Source of the DNA: Streptomyces changanensis
GTDB taxonomy: Bacteria; Actinomycetota; Actinomycetes; Streptomycetales; Streptomycetaceae
Length of the DNA stretch: 64,000 bases
Reading direction: 5' to 3'
NCBI RefSeq assembly: GCF_024600715.1
Contig: NZ_CP102332.1
Coordinates: forward strand, 2,542,001-2,606,000
Shown here: in pieces, positions 25,174 through 34,400 of the stretch
How the letters are laid out: each line of letters begins with the position of its first letter
Position numbering within the stretch: position 1 is the stretch's first letter
The notes under the pieces: model-generated
The model's input: the letters and a program-made list of their open reading frames with translations, nothing else
What the model was told of the DNA's origin: nothing
The model's database searches: none
Program-made: the position numbers and the translations under genes

Positions 25174-26319
25174 TCAGGCCCGTCCGGCGGAGGCCAGGGC
25201 GAGGTAGCAGGCGGCGAAGTCGGTCACGGCGAGCAGCTCGGCGAGGGCTTCGAGCTCGCTGCCCTCCTCCGGTTCGAGTTCGCTGATGGCCGTGTCGTGG
25301 CCGAGGGCCAGTTCCCGGGCGGCGGGGGCGGCGGTGAGGCCGCCGGCGTCGACCGGCCGGTCGCGCAGGAGGACGACGCGGGCGTGCAGGGCCTGGGGGT
25401 CCTCGATGCGGTCGCGGAAGAAGTCGTCGGGGTCGGCGCCCGCGGCGAAGTCCCCGGCGAGGAGGCCGCCGTGGGCGGGGAGCGCCTCGGGCAGTTCGCC
25501 GGCGAGTGCCGGGCGGCCGGCGATCTCGGCGAGGACGGCGGCGAAGCGCCGGCCGACGGGGGCGGCGGCGGTTCCCTCGGTCCAGATGAGGGGCAGGGTG
25601 TCCGCGAGCTCCGCGGCGAGGGTCTTGGCCGGGTTTCCGTACGTGGCGACGGCGGGGCCGCAGCGTTCGGCGACGCGGTCGAGACGGTCGGCGACCTTCT
25701 CCAGGGCGTCGGCGGGCGCGGTGAACAGACCGACGCGGTCCAGGAGGGCGAGGAGCGGCGTGAGCAGCGCCCACAGGGCGCCGGGGCCCGGGGCCTGCTG
25801 GGCCTCCTCCTCGTACCGCTCGTGGGGTGCGGCGGCCAGGGGGACGACGAGGCCGTGGGTGCCGTCGACGGCCTCGGCGATCGGGGAGCCCTCGGGGGCG
25901 ACGGAGACGACGGTGACGCCGCGGCGGTACGCCTGCTCGGCGAGGAGGGCGAGCCCGGGTTCGGAGCCGTCGGTGGTCGGGATGAGCAGCAGGTCCACGG
26001 GGCCGGCCCAGCCCGGCAGGGTCCAGCGCAGCGCGCCGGCGGCCGGGGCGACGCCGCTGGGGTGCAGCCGGGTCACGGGCGCGGACGCCCCGGCGAGGGC
26101 GGCGATCAGGTCGGCGACGCCGGTCGCGGCCGTGCCGGTACCGGCCACGAGGACGGTGCGGGGGCGCCCTTCGGCCTGGAGGGCGGTGACTCCGGCCTCG
26201 GTCGCGTGCCGGGCCGCGGTGCGTACGCGGGCCCCGGCTTCGGCGGCGCCGCGCAACAGGCCGCGGCGGTCGGCCCGGGCGAGGGCTTCGGGGTCGTCGA
26301 GCAGCGACTCGTCGAGCAT
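25174..26319 (-). CDS. SIS-domain sugar-phosphate protein
   Basis: 381-residue protein starting MLDESLLDDPEALARADRRG. Two SIS-like halves are suggested: RTVLVAGTGTAATGVADLIAAL near residue 54, followed by LLLIPTTDGSEPGLALLAEQA and VTVVSVAPEGSPIAEAVDG. A C-terminal half carries IWTEGTAAAPVGRRFAAVLAE. The layout resembles bifunctional phosphoglucose/phosphomannose isomerases, and it stands between manA and manB. Catalytic residues cannot be placed with certainty, so isomerase activity is an inference. It is probably co-transcribed with the Trm112-like gene, which ends 58 bp upstream of its start. Confidence 0.82.
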   Translation of the reverse strand: MLDESLLDDPEALARADRRGLLRGAAEAGARVRTAARHATEAGVTALQAEGRPRTVLVAGTGTAATGVADLIAALAGASAPVTRLHPSGVAPAAGALRWTLPGWAGPVDLLLIPTTDGSEPGLALLAEQAYRRGVTVVSVAPEGSPIAEAVDGTHGLVVPLAAAPHERYEEEAQQAPGPGALWALLTPLLALLDRVGLFTAPADALEKVADRLDRVAERCGPAVATYGNPAKTLAAELADTLPLIWTEGTAAAPVGRRFAAVLAEIAGRPALAGELPEALPAHGGLLAGDFAAGADPDDFFRDRIEDPQALHARVVLLRDRPVDAGGLTAAPAARELALGHDTAISELEPEEGSELEALAELLAVTDFAACYLALASAGRA

Positions 26320-26376
26320 GGGCGGGGGCCTCCGATCGCCGTTGCGGGGTGTCGCCGGGGCGGTGCGCGTCGCGGG

Positions 26377-26559
26377 TCAGGCGGGCCGGCGGGCCTCGTC
26401 GACGAGGAGCACCGGGATGCCGTCCCGTACGGGGTAGGCCAGGCCGCAGCCGTCGCCGGTGCAGAGCAGCTCGGGGGTCTCGTCGGCGGTGCGGTCGGCG
26501 AGGGGTGCGCGGCAGGCCGGGCAGGCGAGGATGTCCAGGAGGCCGGCTTCGAGCGGCAT
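26377..26559 (-). CDS. Trm112-family small zinc protein
   Basis: 60-residue protein with a zinc-ribbon pattern: CPACRAPL near residue 13 and LCTGDGCGLAYPV near residue 32. It then has DGIPVLL, the hallmark of the Trm112/YcaR family. In other organisms Trm112 activates methyltransferases. Here it lies inside a mannose-metabolism gene group, as in many actinobacteria, so its partner may be different. The nearby 296-bp region up to manB holds repetitive GT-rich sequence and no further gene. Confidence 0.88.
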   Translation of the reverse strand: MPLEAGLLDILACPACRAPLADRTADETPELLCTGDGCGLAYPVRDGIPVLLVDEARRPA

Positions 26560-26855
26560 GGGGCGAGTCCCTTCGGGTGCGTCGGCGCCGGGGCGGTGGC
26601 CGGTCGGTGCGGCGGCCGGTGGGTCCGGGCGCGTACCGGGTGGCCGGTGCGGCGTCGTGGTGTGCTGCGTTCGTGCGCGTCGTGCGTGCCGCGTCGTGGT
26701 GCGCTGGGTACGTGCTGCGCTGGTGTACGTGGCGACGCCAGCCTACCGCCGGGGGCCGGGGGACGGGTGGTGGCGCGGGCCCCGGGCGGGGTGGCCGCCC
26801 GGGGTGGTGTGCGCGTCCGTCCCTCCCGCAAGGGGGGTGGCGTCGGGGGGTGGCG

Positions 26856-28220
26856 TCAGGAGGCGCGGACGAGGGTGAGGACCTCGTCGCGGATCTTCGC
26901 CATGGTGGGCTCGTCCTGGGCCTCGACGTTGAGGCGGAGCAGCGGCTCGGTGTTGGACGCCCGCAGGTTGAACCACCAGCCGTCGCCCTGGACGGTGAGG
27001 CCGTCCAGCTCGTCGGTGGTGACGCCGTCGCGGCCGGCGAAGGACTCGCGTACGGCGGCGGCGCTGGCGGCCTGGTCGGCGACGGTGGAGTTGATCTCGC
27101 CGGACCCGGCGTACCGGTCGTACTCGGCGACGAGGGCGGACAGCGTGCCCTCCTGCCCGCCGAGCGCCGCGAGGACGTGGAGGGCGGCGAGCATGCCGGT
27201 GTCGGCGTTCCAGAAGTCGCGGAAGTAGTAGTGCGCCGAGTGCTCACCGCCGAAGATGGCGCCCGTGCGGGCCATCTCCGCCTTGATGAAGGAGTGGCCG
27301 ACGCGGGTGCGGACGGGCGTGCCGCCGTTCTCGCGGACGACCTCCGGCACGGACAGCGACGTGATCAGGTTGTGGATGACCGTGCCGCCGGGGTGCTTGG
27401 CCAGCTCGCGGGCGGCGACGAGGGCGGTGACGGCGGACGGGGAGACGGGCTCGCCGCGCTCGTCGACGACGAAGCAGCGGTCGGCGTCGCCGTCGAAGGC
27501 CAGGCCCAGGTCGGCGCCCTCTTCGCGGACGCGCTGCTGGAGGTCGACGATGTTGGCCGGGTCGAGGGGGTTGGCCTCGTGGTTGGGGAAGGTGCCGTCC
27601 AGCTCGAAGTACATCGGGACGAGCGTGAGGGGCAGGCCCTCGAAGACGGTGGGGACGGTGTGGCCGCCCATGCCGTTGCCCGCGTCGACGACGACCTTCA
27701 GGGGGCGGATGGACGCGAGGTCGACCAGCGACTTCAGGTACGCGGCGTAGTCGGCGAGGGTGTCGGTCCGGGTGATCTCGCCGGGGGTGGCGGCCGGCGC
27801 CGGGGCGCCGGAGTCGCGCCAGTCCTCGACCAGCGCGCGGATCTCGCCGAGGCCGCTGTCCTGGCCGATCGGGGCGGCGCCGGCGCGGCACATCTTGATG
27901 CCGTTGTACTGGGCCGGGTTGTGGGACGCCGTGAACATGGCGCCCGGCAGGCCGAGGTGCCCCGACGCGAAGTACAGCTGGTCGGTGGAGCAGAGTCCGA
28001 TCAGGGTGACGTCGGCTCCCTGGGCGGCCGCCCCGCGCGCGAAGGCGCCGGACAGACCGGGCGACGAGGGGCGCATGTCGTGGCCGACGACGACGGCGTC
28101 GGCGCCGGTCACGCGGACGAAGGCGGCGCCGAACAGCTCGGCGAGCACCTCGTCCCACTGATCCGGCACCACTCCGCGGACGTCGTACGCCTTGACGATC
28201 TGCGACAGATCAGCAGTCAC
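26856..28220 (-). CDS. manB: Phosphomannomutase/phosphoglucomutase
   Basis: 454-residue alpha-D-phosphohexomutase from the GTG at 28220, preceded by GGAGG. The catalytic Ser99 lies in TASHNP. The magnesium loop is DGDADRCF at about residue 240. The sugar-specificity loop is GGEHSAHYYF and the phosphate-binding RASNTEPLLRL is near the end. It converts mannose-6-phosphate to mannose-1-phosphate (and possibly glucose phosphates). With manA, and the nucleotidyltransferase at 41320-42402, it could provide GDP-mannose-type donors for glycosylation and cell-envelope glycans. Confidence 0.95.
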   Translation of the reverse strand: MTADLSQIVKAYDVRGVVPDQWDEVLAELFGAAFVRVTGADAVVVGHDMRPSSPGLSGAFARGAAAQGADVTLIGLCSTDQLYFASGHLGLPGAMFTASHNPAQYNGIKMCRAGAAPIGQDSGLGEIRALVEDWRDSGAPAPAATPGEITRTDTLADYAAYLKSLVDLASIRPLKVVVDAGNGMGGHTVPTVFEGLPLTLVPMYFELDGTFPNHEANPLDPANIVDLQQRVREEGADLGLAFDGDADRCFVVDERGEPVSPSAVTALVAARELAKHPGGTVIHNLITSLSVPEVVRENGGTPVRTRVGHSFIKAEMARTGAIFGGEHSAHYYFRDFWNADTGMLAALHVLAALGGQEGTLSALVAEYDRYAGSGEINSTVADQAASAAAVRESFAGRDGVTTDELDGLTVQGDGWWFNLRASNTEPLLRLNVEAQDEPTMAKIRDEVLTLVRAS

Positions 28221-28364
28221 TGACCAACCTCCTGCGAGCCTGTGTGGAGTACACAAGCTACCCGCCGGTGTCACGGGGAAGCGCGGAGGGACGTACCGAG
28301 GCGTAGCGACGGACGCGGGGCCGGGCCGGGCCGGGGCGGGGCGGGGCAAACCGGGCGGGCGTCG

Positions 28365-28745
28365 TCAGGAGTCCGGGGAGCGCAGCACACGCAGGTGGCC
28401 GCGGCGGCCGACCTCGACGGGGTCCCCGCCTCGGCCGCCGGTCTTGCCGCCGGCCTGGGCCGTGCGTTCCTGCGGGCGGGCGGCCTCGCGCACGGCGTTG
28501 GCGAGGGCCTCAAGATCGTCACCGCTGGGGCGCGTGGGGCCGGAGGCGTCGGAGAGGCGGACGACCTCCCAGCCGCGGGGCGCGGTGAGGCGCTCGCTGT
28601 GCTCGGCGCACAGGTCGTAGCAGTGGGGTTCGGCGTAGGTGGCGAGCGGGCCGAGGACCGCGGTCGAGTCGGCATAGACGTACGTCAGTGTCGCGACGGC
28701 AGGGCGGCCGCACGCGGTGCGCGAACAGCGACGTACAGGGCTCAC
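28365..28745 (-). CDS. DUF3499 zinc-ribbon-like protein
   Basis: 126-residue protein from the GTG at 28745, starting VSPVRRCSRTACGRPA. Four cysteines in CSRTAC and HCYDLC, separated by about 35 residues, suggest a bound zinc. The TLTYVYADSTAVLGPLATYAEP segment is the DUF3499 signature. The C-terminus is basic and Gly-rich. No ribosome site precedes the GTG. DUF3499 is restricted to actinobacteria and its function is unknown. It lies 144 bp beyond manB on the same strand, transcribed towards it. Confidence 0.87.
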   Translation of the reverse strand: MSPVRRCSRTACGRPAVATLTYVYADSTAVLGPLATYAEPHCYDLCAEHSERLTAPRGWEVVRLSDASGPTRPSGDDLEALANAVREAARPQERTAQAGGKTGGRGGDPVEVGRRGHLRVLRSPDS

Positions 28746-29172
28746 GACGTTGGACGGTACCGCACTCTTGAGCGGGCCGCGACGACTCTCCACCAGGTCA
28801 CTCGCCCGTGTCGCGGTGTGACGTCGGGCACAGGGGGGTGTCGGAGGGCCGTCGCGACCTGCGGGGACGGGTGCGCGAGGGGGTGCGGCGGGGCGCGGGG
28901 TGGCCGGTCCGGCGGGGGCGCGGGGGGTGGTCAGGGGGGTCGCGGGAGGTGGGCCGATCGGGGAGGCGTACCGGATCGCGCCGGTATGTGGCCGGATCAC
29001 GCCCCGGGTGGTTCGCGGATGGTTCACGGATGGCGGGGGTGGTGTGGGGTGGCGGAAGGGTGGGCGGCGCCTGCCGTCCCGGGCGCGGCCCAGGGTCTGA
29101 CGTCGCGGCGGGCCGGTTTGGCGGGGGTGTGCGGGGCCACGCAGCGCGCTCGGGAGGGCTACGCTGCGTCAG
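28746..29172. other. Divergent intergenic region, 427 bp
   Basis: It separates DUF3499 from the metallopeptidase-like gene. No coding sequence is convincing. It is G-rich and contains a short repeated motif, GGTTCGCGGAT then GGTTCACGGAT. A TACGCT motif at 29160-29165 could be the -10 for a leaderless message starting at the downstream GTG (29173). Confidence 0.5.
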
Positions 29173-29604
29173 GTGATGGACAGTCCCGGAGCACCCCGTC
29201 CGACCGAGCCCCGACCGCGCCGCCGTGACCGCCACGGCCGTGGGATGCGCGGGCCCGTGGCCCCGCCCCAGGTACCGCTGTCAGCCTCCCGTGGGGACAC
29301 GTTCCGGGACCTGGTGCAGGACTCCGTGGAGCGGCTGGAGCGGCGGTGGCCGCAGCTCTCCGAGGTGGACTTCATGGTGCTGGAGGTGCCGGCCGCGCAG
29401 GACGACTCGGTGCCGCTGGGCAGCTCGGCGCCCGCGACGCGCGAGCAACCCGCGCGCGTGGTCGTCTACCGGCGGCCGGTGGAGCTGCGCGCCAAGAGCC
29501 GCGACGAGCGGGCCCTGCTCGTCCACGAGGTGGTCGTCGAGCAGGTCGCGGACCTGCTGGGCCTGGCGCCGGAGTCGGTGGACCCGCGCTACGGGCAGGA
29601 CTGA
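29173..29604 (+). CDS. Zincin-like metallopeptidase-family protein
   Basis: 143-residue protein. The start is GTG 29173 or the adjacent ATG 29176; a TACGCT -10 seven bases before the GTG suggests a leaderless message. After a basic N-terminus, the conserved RDLVQDSVERLERRWPQL, DFMVLEVP and RRPVELRA segments fit the small actinobacterial zincin family (DUF1025-like). The expected HExxH is HEVVVEQ here, so the second zinc-ligand His is absent and catalysis is doubtful. The gene converges on DUF5719. Function unknown. Confidence 0.8.
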   Translation: MMDSPGAPRPTEPRPRRRDRHGRGMRGPVAPPQVPLSASRGDTFRDLVQDSVERLERRWPQLSEVDFMVLEVPAAQDDSVPLGSSAPATREQPARVVVYRRPVELRAKSRDERALLVHEVVVEQVADLLGLAPESVDPRYGQD

Positions 29605-29729
29605 CCGACGCCGCCCCCACGGCCCGCGGGCGGTCCTTTCGCGGCTCGTGCCCCGGGGGCGGTCCCGTCGGCGGGGCGCCCGCGGCGGTCTCGGCCGGTG
29701 GGTGGGGTCGGGGCCGCGGCGGGCCACCT

Positions 29730-29793
29730 CCGCGGGGTCGGCGGCCTCGGGTGCCGCGTGAGGGAACCCGGGTGACGCCGCCGACCCCTGCGG
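29730..29793. terminator. Long bidirectional hairpin between convergent genes
   Basis: Arms CCGCGGGGTCGGCGGC (29730-29745) and GCCGCCGACCCCTGCGG (29777-29793) pair with a single bulged T. The 31-base apex has further CGGGT/ACCCG pairing. It lies between the convergent metallopeptidase and DUF5719 genes and probably serves both. Confidence 0.65.
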
Positions 29794-29883
29794 GGGCGAC
29801 CCGCCACGGCCCCTCCGCAGGCGGTCGGCCGGCTGACGGTCGTGACCTCGGGGCGGTGGGCCTCCCGCGAGGCGTCCGCCCGG

Positions 29884-31488
29884 TCAGTCCTCCAGGACCG
29901 ACAGGTCCTGTTCCGCGCGCGGGACGGCCACCCTGCCGCGGTCGTCGGCGAGGGTCTGGACGGTGAACATCGCGATGCCGTCCTGCGGCAGGGCCAGCAT
30001 GCGCGCCGCGTGCACGGGGCCGCCGGAGACGGTCCGGACGGTCAGGGCGTAGGAGCCCTTGAGCCCGGCCGGCACGGGCGGCGTCATGGACACGGTGGTG
30101 CCGGCCTTCACCGTGTACGTCTTGGTCGTGGGCGTGCCGCCCTCGGTGCCGGCCGACGCCGTCACCGAGACCTCGGCGGTCCCGGCGGGCGCGGTGAGCG
30201 AGAGGGTGGTGCCCTTGGCGCGGTTGTCCGCGACGGTCGCCTGCTCCCCCACCGGGCCGGTCGCCGGGATGAACGCGACCTCCTGCTTCTCGCCGGAGCC
30301 CCGGATCACACGGAGCGCGGCGACGACGGGCGTGGCCCCGCCCTTCTGGGCGGGGGTGAGCAGCAGCGCGCCGGCCTCGCCGTTGGTGAGGCCCTTGAGG
30401 TCGGCGGAGGCGGTCATCCGTGACTTGACGCGGATCGTCTGCTGGACGGCGGGGGTGATCGTGCCGGTCGCGCCGACCAGCTGGATCTTCATCTCGGCGT
30501 CGTCCTCGCCCGGTGTGTAGGCGATGAGCTGGACGGACGTGGCGTCGGCGGGGATGCCGGGCAGGACGAGCGTGTCGGCCGGGTCGGCGGAGGCGGGCAG
30601 CCAGTCGCTGCCGAGCTGGTCGACGGCGGAGCGGACGACGGCGCCGACGCGGCCGCTGCGGGTGGTGACGTGGACCGTGACGTCGGAGGTGGCCGGGTCG
30701 GCGGTCAGCGTCGACAGCAGGACGGGGACGCTGGAGCGGGCGGGGACGGGGATGCCGTCGGTGAGCTGCGACTTGAGGGGGCCCTCGGGCCCGAACAGCT
30801 CGACGTCGACGACGGCGGCGGCGTCGTCGGGGTTGGTGAGGTGGACGTAGTCGCGGCGGTTCTCGGCGGTGGACGTGCCGGGGAACCAGAAGTCGGTGTC
30901 GGGCGCCGAGCAGCCGACGCCGAGCAGGCCGCGCGCGCCGCCGGCCGGGACGAGCGTCGTCTGCTGGGTGGTCCAGCCGGGGGCGAGGCGGCCGGAGGCG
31001 ACGCCGATGAGGGCGGGCGCGTCGGCGCCGTCCGCCTGCGCCGCGACGGGCCTGCCGGGTTCGGTGGCGGTGACGACGGCCTTCTCGGCGGCCGGCGGCT
31101 TCTTGGTGTCGGCCGCCTGGTCGGCCTGCTCGGCGTCCGCCTTCCGCGCGTCGGCCTTCTTGGGGGCGGCGGTCGTGTCCTGGACGGCGGCGGACGGCTT
31201 CAGTTCGGCCCGGTCCGGCACCTCCGCCCCGTCGGCCCCGCCCGTGCCGGGTGCCGTGCCGCCGGGGGCGTCGTCGGCGGCGGGGGTGAAGGACGTGTAC
31301 GTCGTCTCGGCGACCTCGGAGGAGCTCGGCGCGGGGCACAGCAGGCTGCTGCGCTCGACGGGCAGCCGGGCGGGCGCCGCGCCGGCGGAGGTGGCGGCGT
31401 CGGGGGCGGGCGCGGTGAGCGTGGCGACCCCGGTGAGGGCCGCCAGGGCCGTCGCGGCCGCGAGGAGGGAGAGGGTGCTGCGGTTCAC
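29884..31488 (-). CDS. DUF5719 secreted/membrane-anchored protein
   Basis: 534-residue protein from the GTG at 31488, overlapping the glycosyltransferase stop by four bases (GTGA). An N-terminal hydrophobic segment (LSLLAAATALAALTGVATL) directs export. A low-complexity Ala/Asp/Lys stretch at about 90-140 precedes beta-rich repeats such as GLLGVGCSAPDTDFWFPG and DVELFGPEGPL. The pattern is that of an extracellular beta-sandwich protein. It is the partner of the large glycosyltransferase in Streptomyces, but no activity is known. It could help assemble or present the glycan made by that enzyme. Confidence 0.83.
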   Translation of the reverse strand: MNRSTLSLLAAATALAALTGVATLTAPAPDAATSAGAAPARLPVERSSLLCPAPSSSEVAETTYTSFTPAADDAPGGTAPGTGGADGAEVPDRAELKPSAAVQDTTAAPKKADARKADAEQADQAADTKKPPAAEKAVVTATEPGRPVAAQADGADAPALIGVASGRLAPGWTTQQTTLVPAGGARGLLGVGCSAPDTDFWFPGTSTAENRRDYVHLTNPDDAAAVVDVELFGPEGPLKSQLTDGIPVPARSSVPVLLSTLTADPATSDVTVHVTTRSGRVGAVVRSAVDQLGSDWLPASADPADTLVLPGIPADATSVQLIAYTPGEDDAEMKIQLVGATGTITPAVQQTIRVKSRMTASADLKGLTNGEAGALLLTPAQKGGATPVVAALRVIRGSGEKQEVAFIPATGPVGEQATVADNRAKGTTLSLTAPAGTAEVSVTASAGTEGGTPTTKTYTVKAGTTVSMTPPVPAGLKGSYALTVRTVSGGPVHAARMLALPQDGIAMFTVQTLADDRGRVAVPRAEQDLSVLED

Positions 31489-34400
31489 TGGTGGCTGCTC
31501 CCGTCGGGACGCTGCTCGTTCTCGTGGCCGTACGGGTCGTACTGGTCCTGCGGGTACGGGTACTGCGGGTCGTACTGCTGCGGGTCGTACTGGCCGCCGT
31601 ACGCGGACGGGTCGTACTGCCCGTACGCGGCGCCGTCGTGGGGCGCGTCGTGGGGCTGGGCGTACGGCTGCCGGACGTAGGGCTGGGCGTAGGACTGCTG
31701 GTCGTACGGCTGTCCGTCGTACGGCTGCTGGCCGTAAGGCTGGGCGTACGGCTGTCCGGCGGGGTCCGGTCCCGGGTCGCCGGGGGTGGGCGGGGCGTAC
31801 GGCTCCTGGTGGGGCGCGCCGCCGTGGTCGGGGACGGTCTGCGGGCCGGGGACGCCTTGGGCGCCCGAGGCGACGTGGGCGGCCCCCCAGTCGGGTGCCG
31901 GGCGGGTGCCGGAGGCCGGCATGGCGTACGGGTCGGCGTCGGCCGCCGGGTCCGGCTCGGGGGCGTCGGTCTCGGTCTCGGCGGCGGCGCGCAGCCGGCG
32001 GGCGCGACGGCCGTCCCCGGTGGCGTCCTGGGCGGGGAGGGCGACGGCCTCCTCCGGCAGGTCGTCGTCGACGTCGCGGCGGCGGCCGGGCAGGGCGAGG
32101 ACGAGCAGGACGACGGCGAGGGCGCACTGGGCCCAGATCCACGCGGTGTGGGTGAGGGGCGTCTCGTACGTCAGGTCGAGGCGGCCGCCTCGGGCGGGGA
32201 GTTCGAAGCCCTGGGCCCAACCGTCGACGGTGGTCTTGTCCAGGGGCTCGCCGTCGAGGGTGGCCCGCCAGCCGTCGTCGGCGCGGTCCGCGATGCGCAG
32301 GATCCGGCCCTCGCCGCCCGCGGGGATGTCGCTGTGGGCCTCGACGGGACCGGAGCCGACGGGCTGGGGCTCGGCGGTCCCGACGGCGTCGGCGGCGGCG
32401 CCGGGGACGATGACGGCGCGGGCGACCTGACGGTCGACCCGCCACAGGGCGCTGCCGTCGCGCTGGCTGAGCCGGCTGAGCCCGGGGGTGGCGTCGAGGA
32501 CGCGGCCCATCTCGCGCGGGGCACCGTCGCGGACGAGGACGTACCGGATGGCGAAGCCGCTCAGCTCGGCGGTCTGGTCGGCGCCGGAGCCGGCGACGAG
32601 GTGGGCGACGACCTTGTCGAGACGGGCGTCGCCACCGGCCGTGGCGGTCAGCTCGGCGTCGCCGAGGCGGGCGCCGGAGCCGCGGACGAGGGCGTAGCCG
32701 ACCTGGGCGGCGGAGGGGCCGTCGAGGACGAGGGTGCGCGGCTGGTCGCGGGTGGTGCTCTCCTCGGCGACGAACGCCGGGACCTGGGTGGGGTCGCGGC
32801 GCTCCAGCGGTCCGGCGGCGCCGCCGATCATCCACGTCGTGGCGGAGACCAGGGGGCCGATCGCGGCGGCGAGGGCGATGAGCGCGGCGACGGGCTGGCG
32901 CCAGCCGAAGCTCTGGGCGGCGACGCGGGCGCGGCCGCCCTCGGCGCCGAGCATGCCTGCGGCGAGCAGGGCGAGGCCGTACACGAGGGTGGCGGGGCCG
33001 GCCCAGCCGGTGCCGTGGTCGCCGGAGCCGTTGGTGAGGACGGCGAAGAGGAGGGCGACGAGGGCGACGGCCCAGGCGCAGTGGACGGCGAACCGCCGCT
33101 CGGCGCGCAGCAGCGCGGCGAGGGCGGCGAGGACCAGGCCGATCAGGACGAGGCCGCCCACCGTGCGGGGGCCGCCGGGGCTGGTGCCCAGCAGGTCGAG
33201 CGCCGACGCCGGGCCGGTGCGGATCTGCGTGCCGGCCTCCGCGAGGAAGGCGGCCGGGTCGGTCAGCAGGGTCAGCGACCAGGGGGCGAGGAGCAGCAGG
33301 GGCGTGCCGGCGACGGCGACGAGGCGGAGCCCGTAGGCGGTGAGGTCGTCGCGCCGCAGGACGAGGGCCGCGACGCCGAGGGCGACGGCGAGGGGCCAGA
33401 CGACGGGCGTGAACGCCATCGTGAAGGTGAGCAGGAAGGCGTACGCCCAGGTGGCGCGCCAGCTGCCGCGGGGGGCGCCGCGGCCGCCGCCGCGCAGCCC
33501 GTAGGCGGCGACGGCGGCGCGGGCCGCCAGGGGCAGGACGATCGCGAGGACGGCGGTGCCGAGCCGGCCGGTGGCGAGGGCGCCGGTGGCGGCGGGCAGA
33601 AAGGCGTAGGCGGTGGCGCCCCACGCGCGCAGGAGCCGGGACTCGACGAGGGAGCGCGAGGCGAAGTAGGCGGTGAAGCCGGCGAGCGGAACCGAGCAGA
33701 CGAGCAGCACGGTCAGGGCGAAGCCGGTGGAGCCGAGGAAGAGCCCGGAGAGGCCGGCGAGCAGGGCGAGGTACGGCGGGGCGCTCTGGGTGCCGCCGGT
33801 GCCGAGGGGGTGCCAGGCGTCGGCGTACCGGCTCCACAGGTCGCCGACGGTGTCGGGGACGGGCAGGAGGGCGCCGCCGGCGAGGGAGCCGCCGCCGAAG
33901 AGGCCGCGGCAGGCGACGAGGGAGACGAGGAGGAGCAGGGCGAAGAGGACCGGGCCCGGCTTGCGGGCGATCTTCTTGAGCCGGGCGAACTGCTCGATCT
34001 CCAGGTAGTCGGCGTCGTCCCCGCCGGGGCCGGACTCGACGGCGCCGTGCCGCGAGCCTCCCGAGTCGGCGTCGCCGCCGCCCATGTTGGAGGCGACCTG
34101 TTCGACCGTGGCGCGGACGGTGGCGCCCGGGGGCGGGAAGAGGGGGCGCAGCTCGGCGGCGTCGACGGCGCGGGAGGCGCGTCTGCGGCGGGCGGCGATG
34201 ATCCGCTCGGGGCGGAGCAGGACGCCGAAGAGGCCCATGACCTCGTCGACGGCCTGGACGGGCGCCTTGCCGACGAGGTAGGCGAGGGTGCGCAGCAGGG
34301 TGCCGAGCAGGAGCCGGACGAAGACGTACGGCAGGGCCGCTCCGCGCGCGTTGGCGAGGAGGGTGTAGACGGCGCCGGCCTTGTCGACGCGGTGGGGGTT

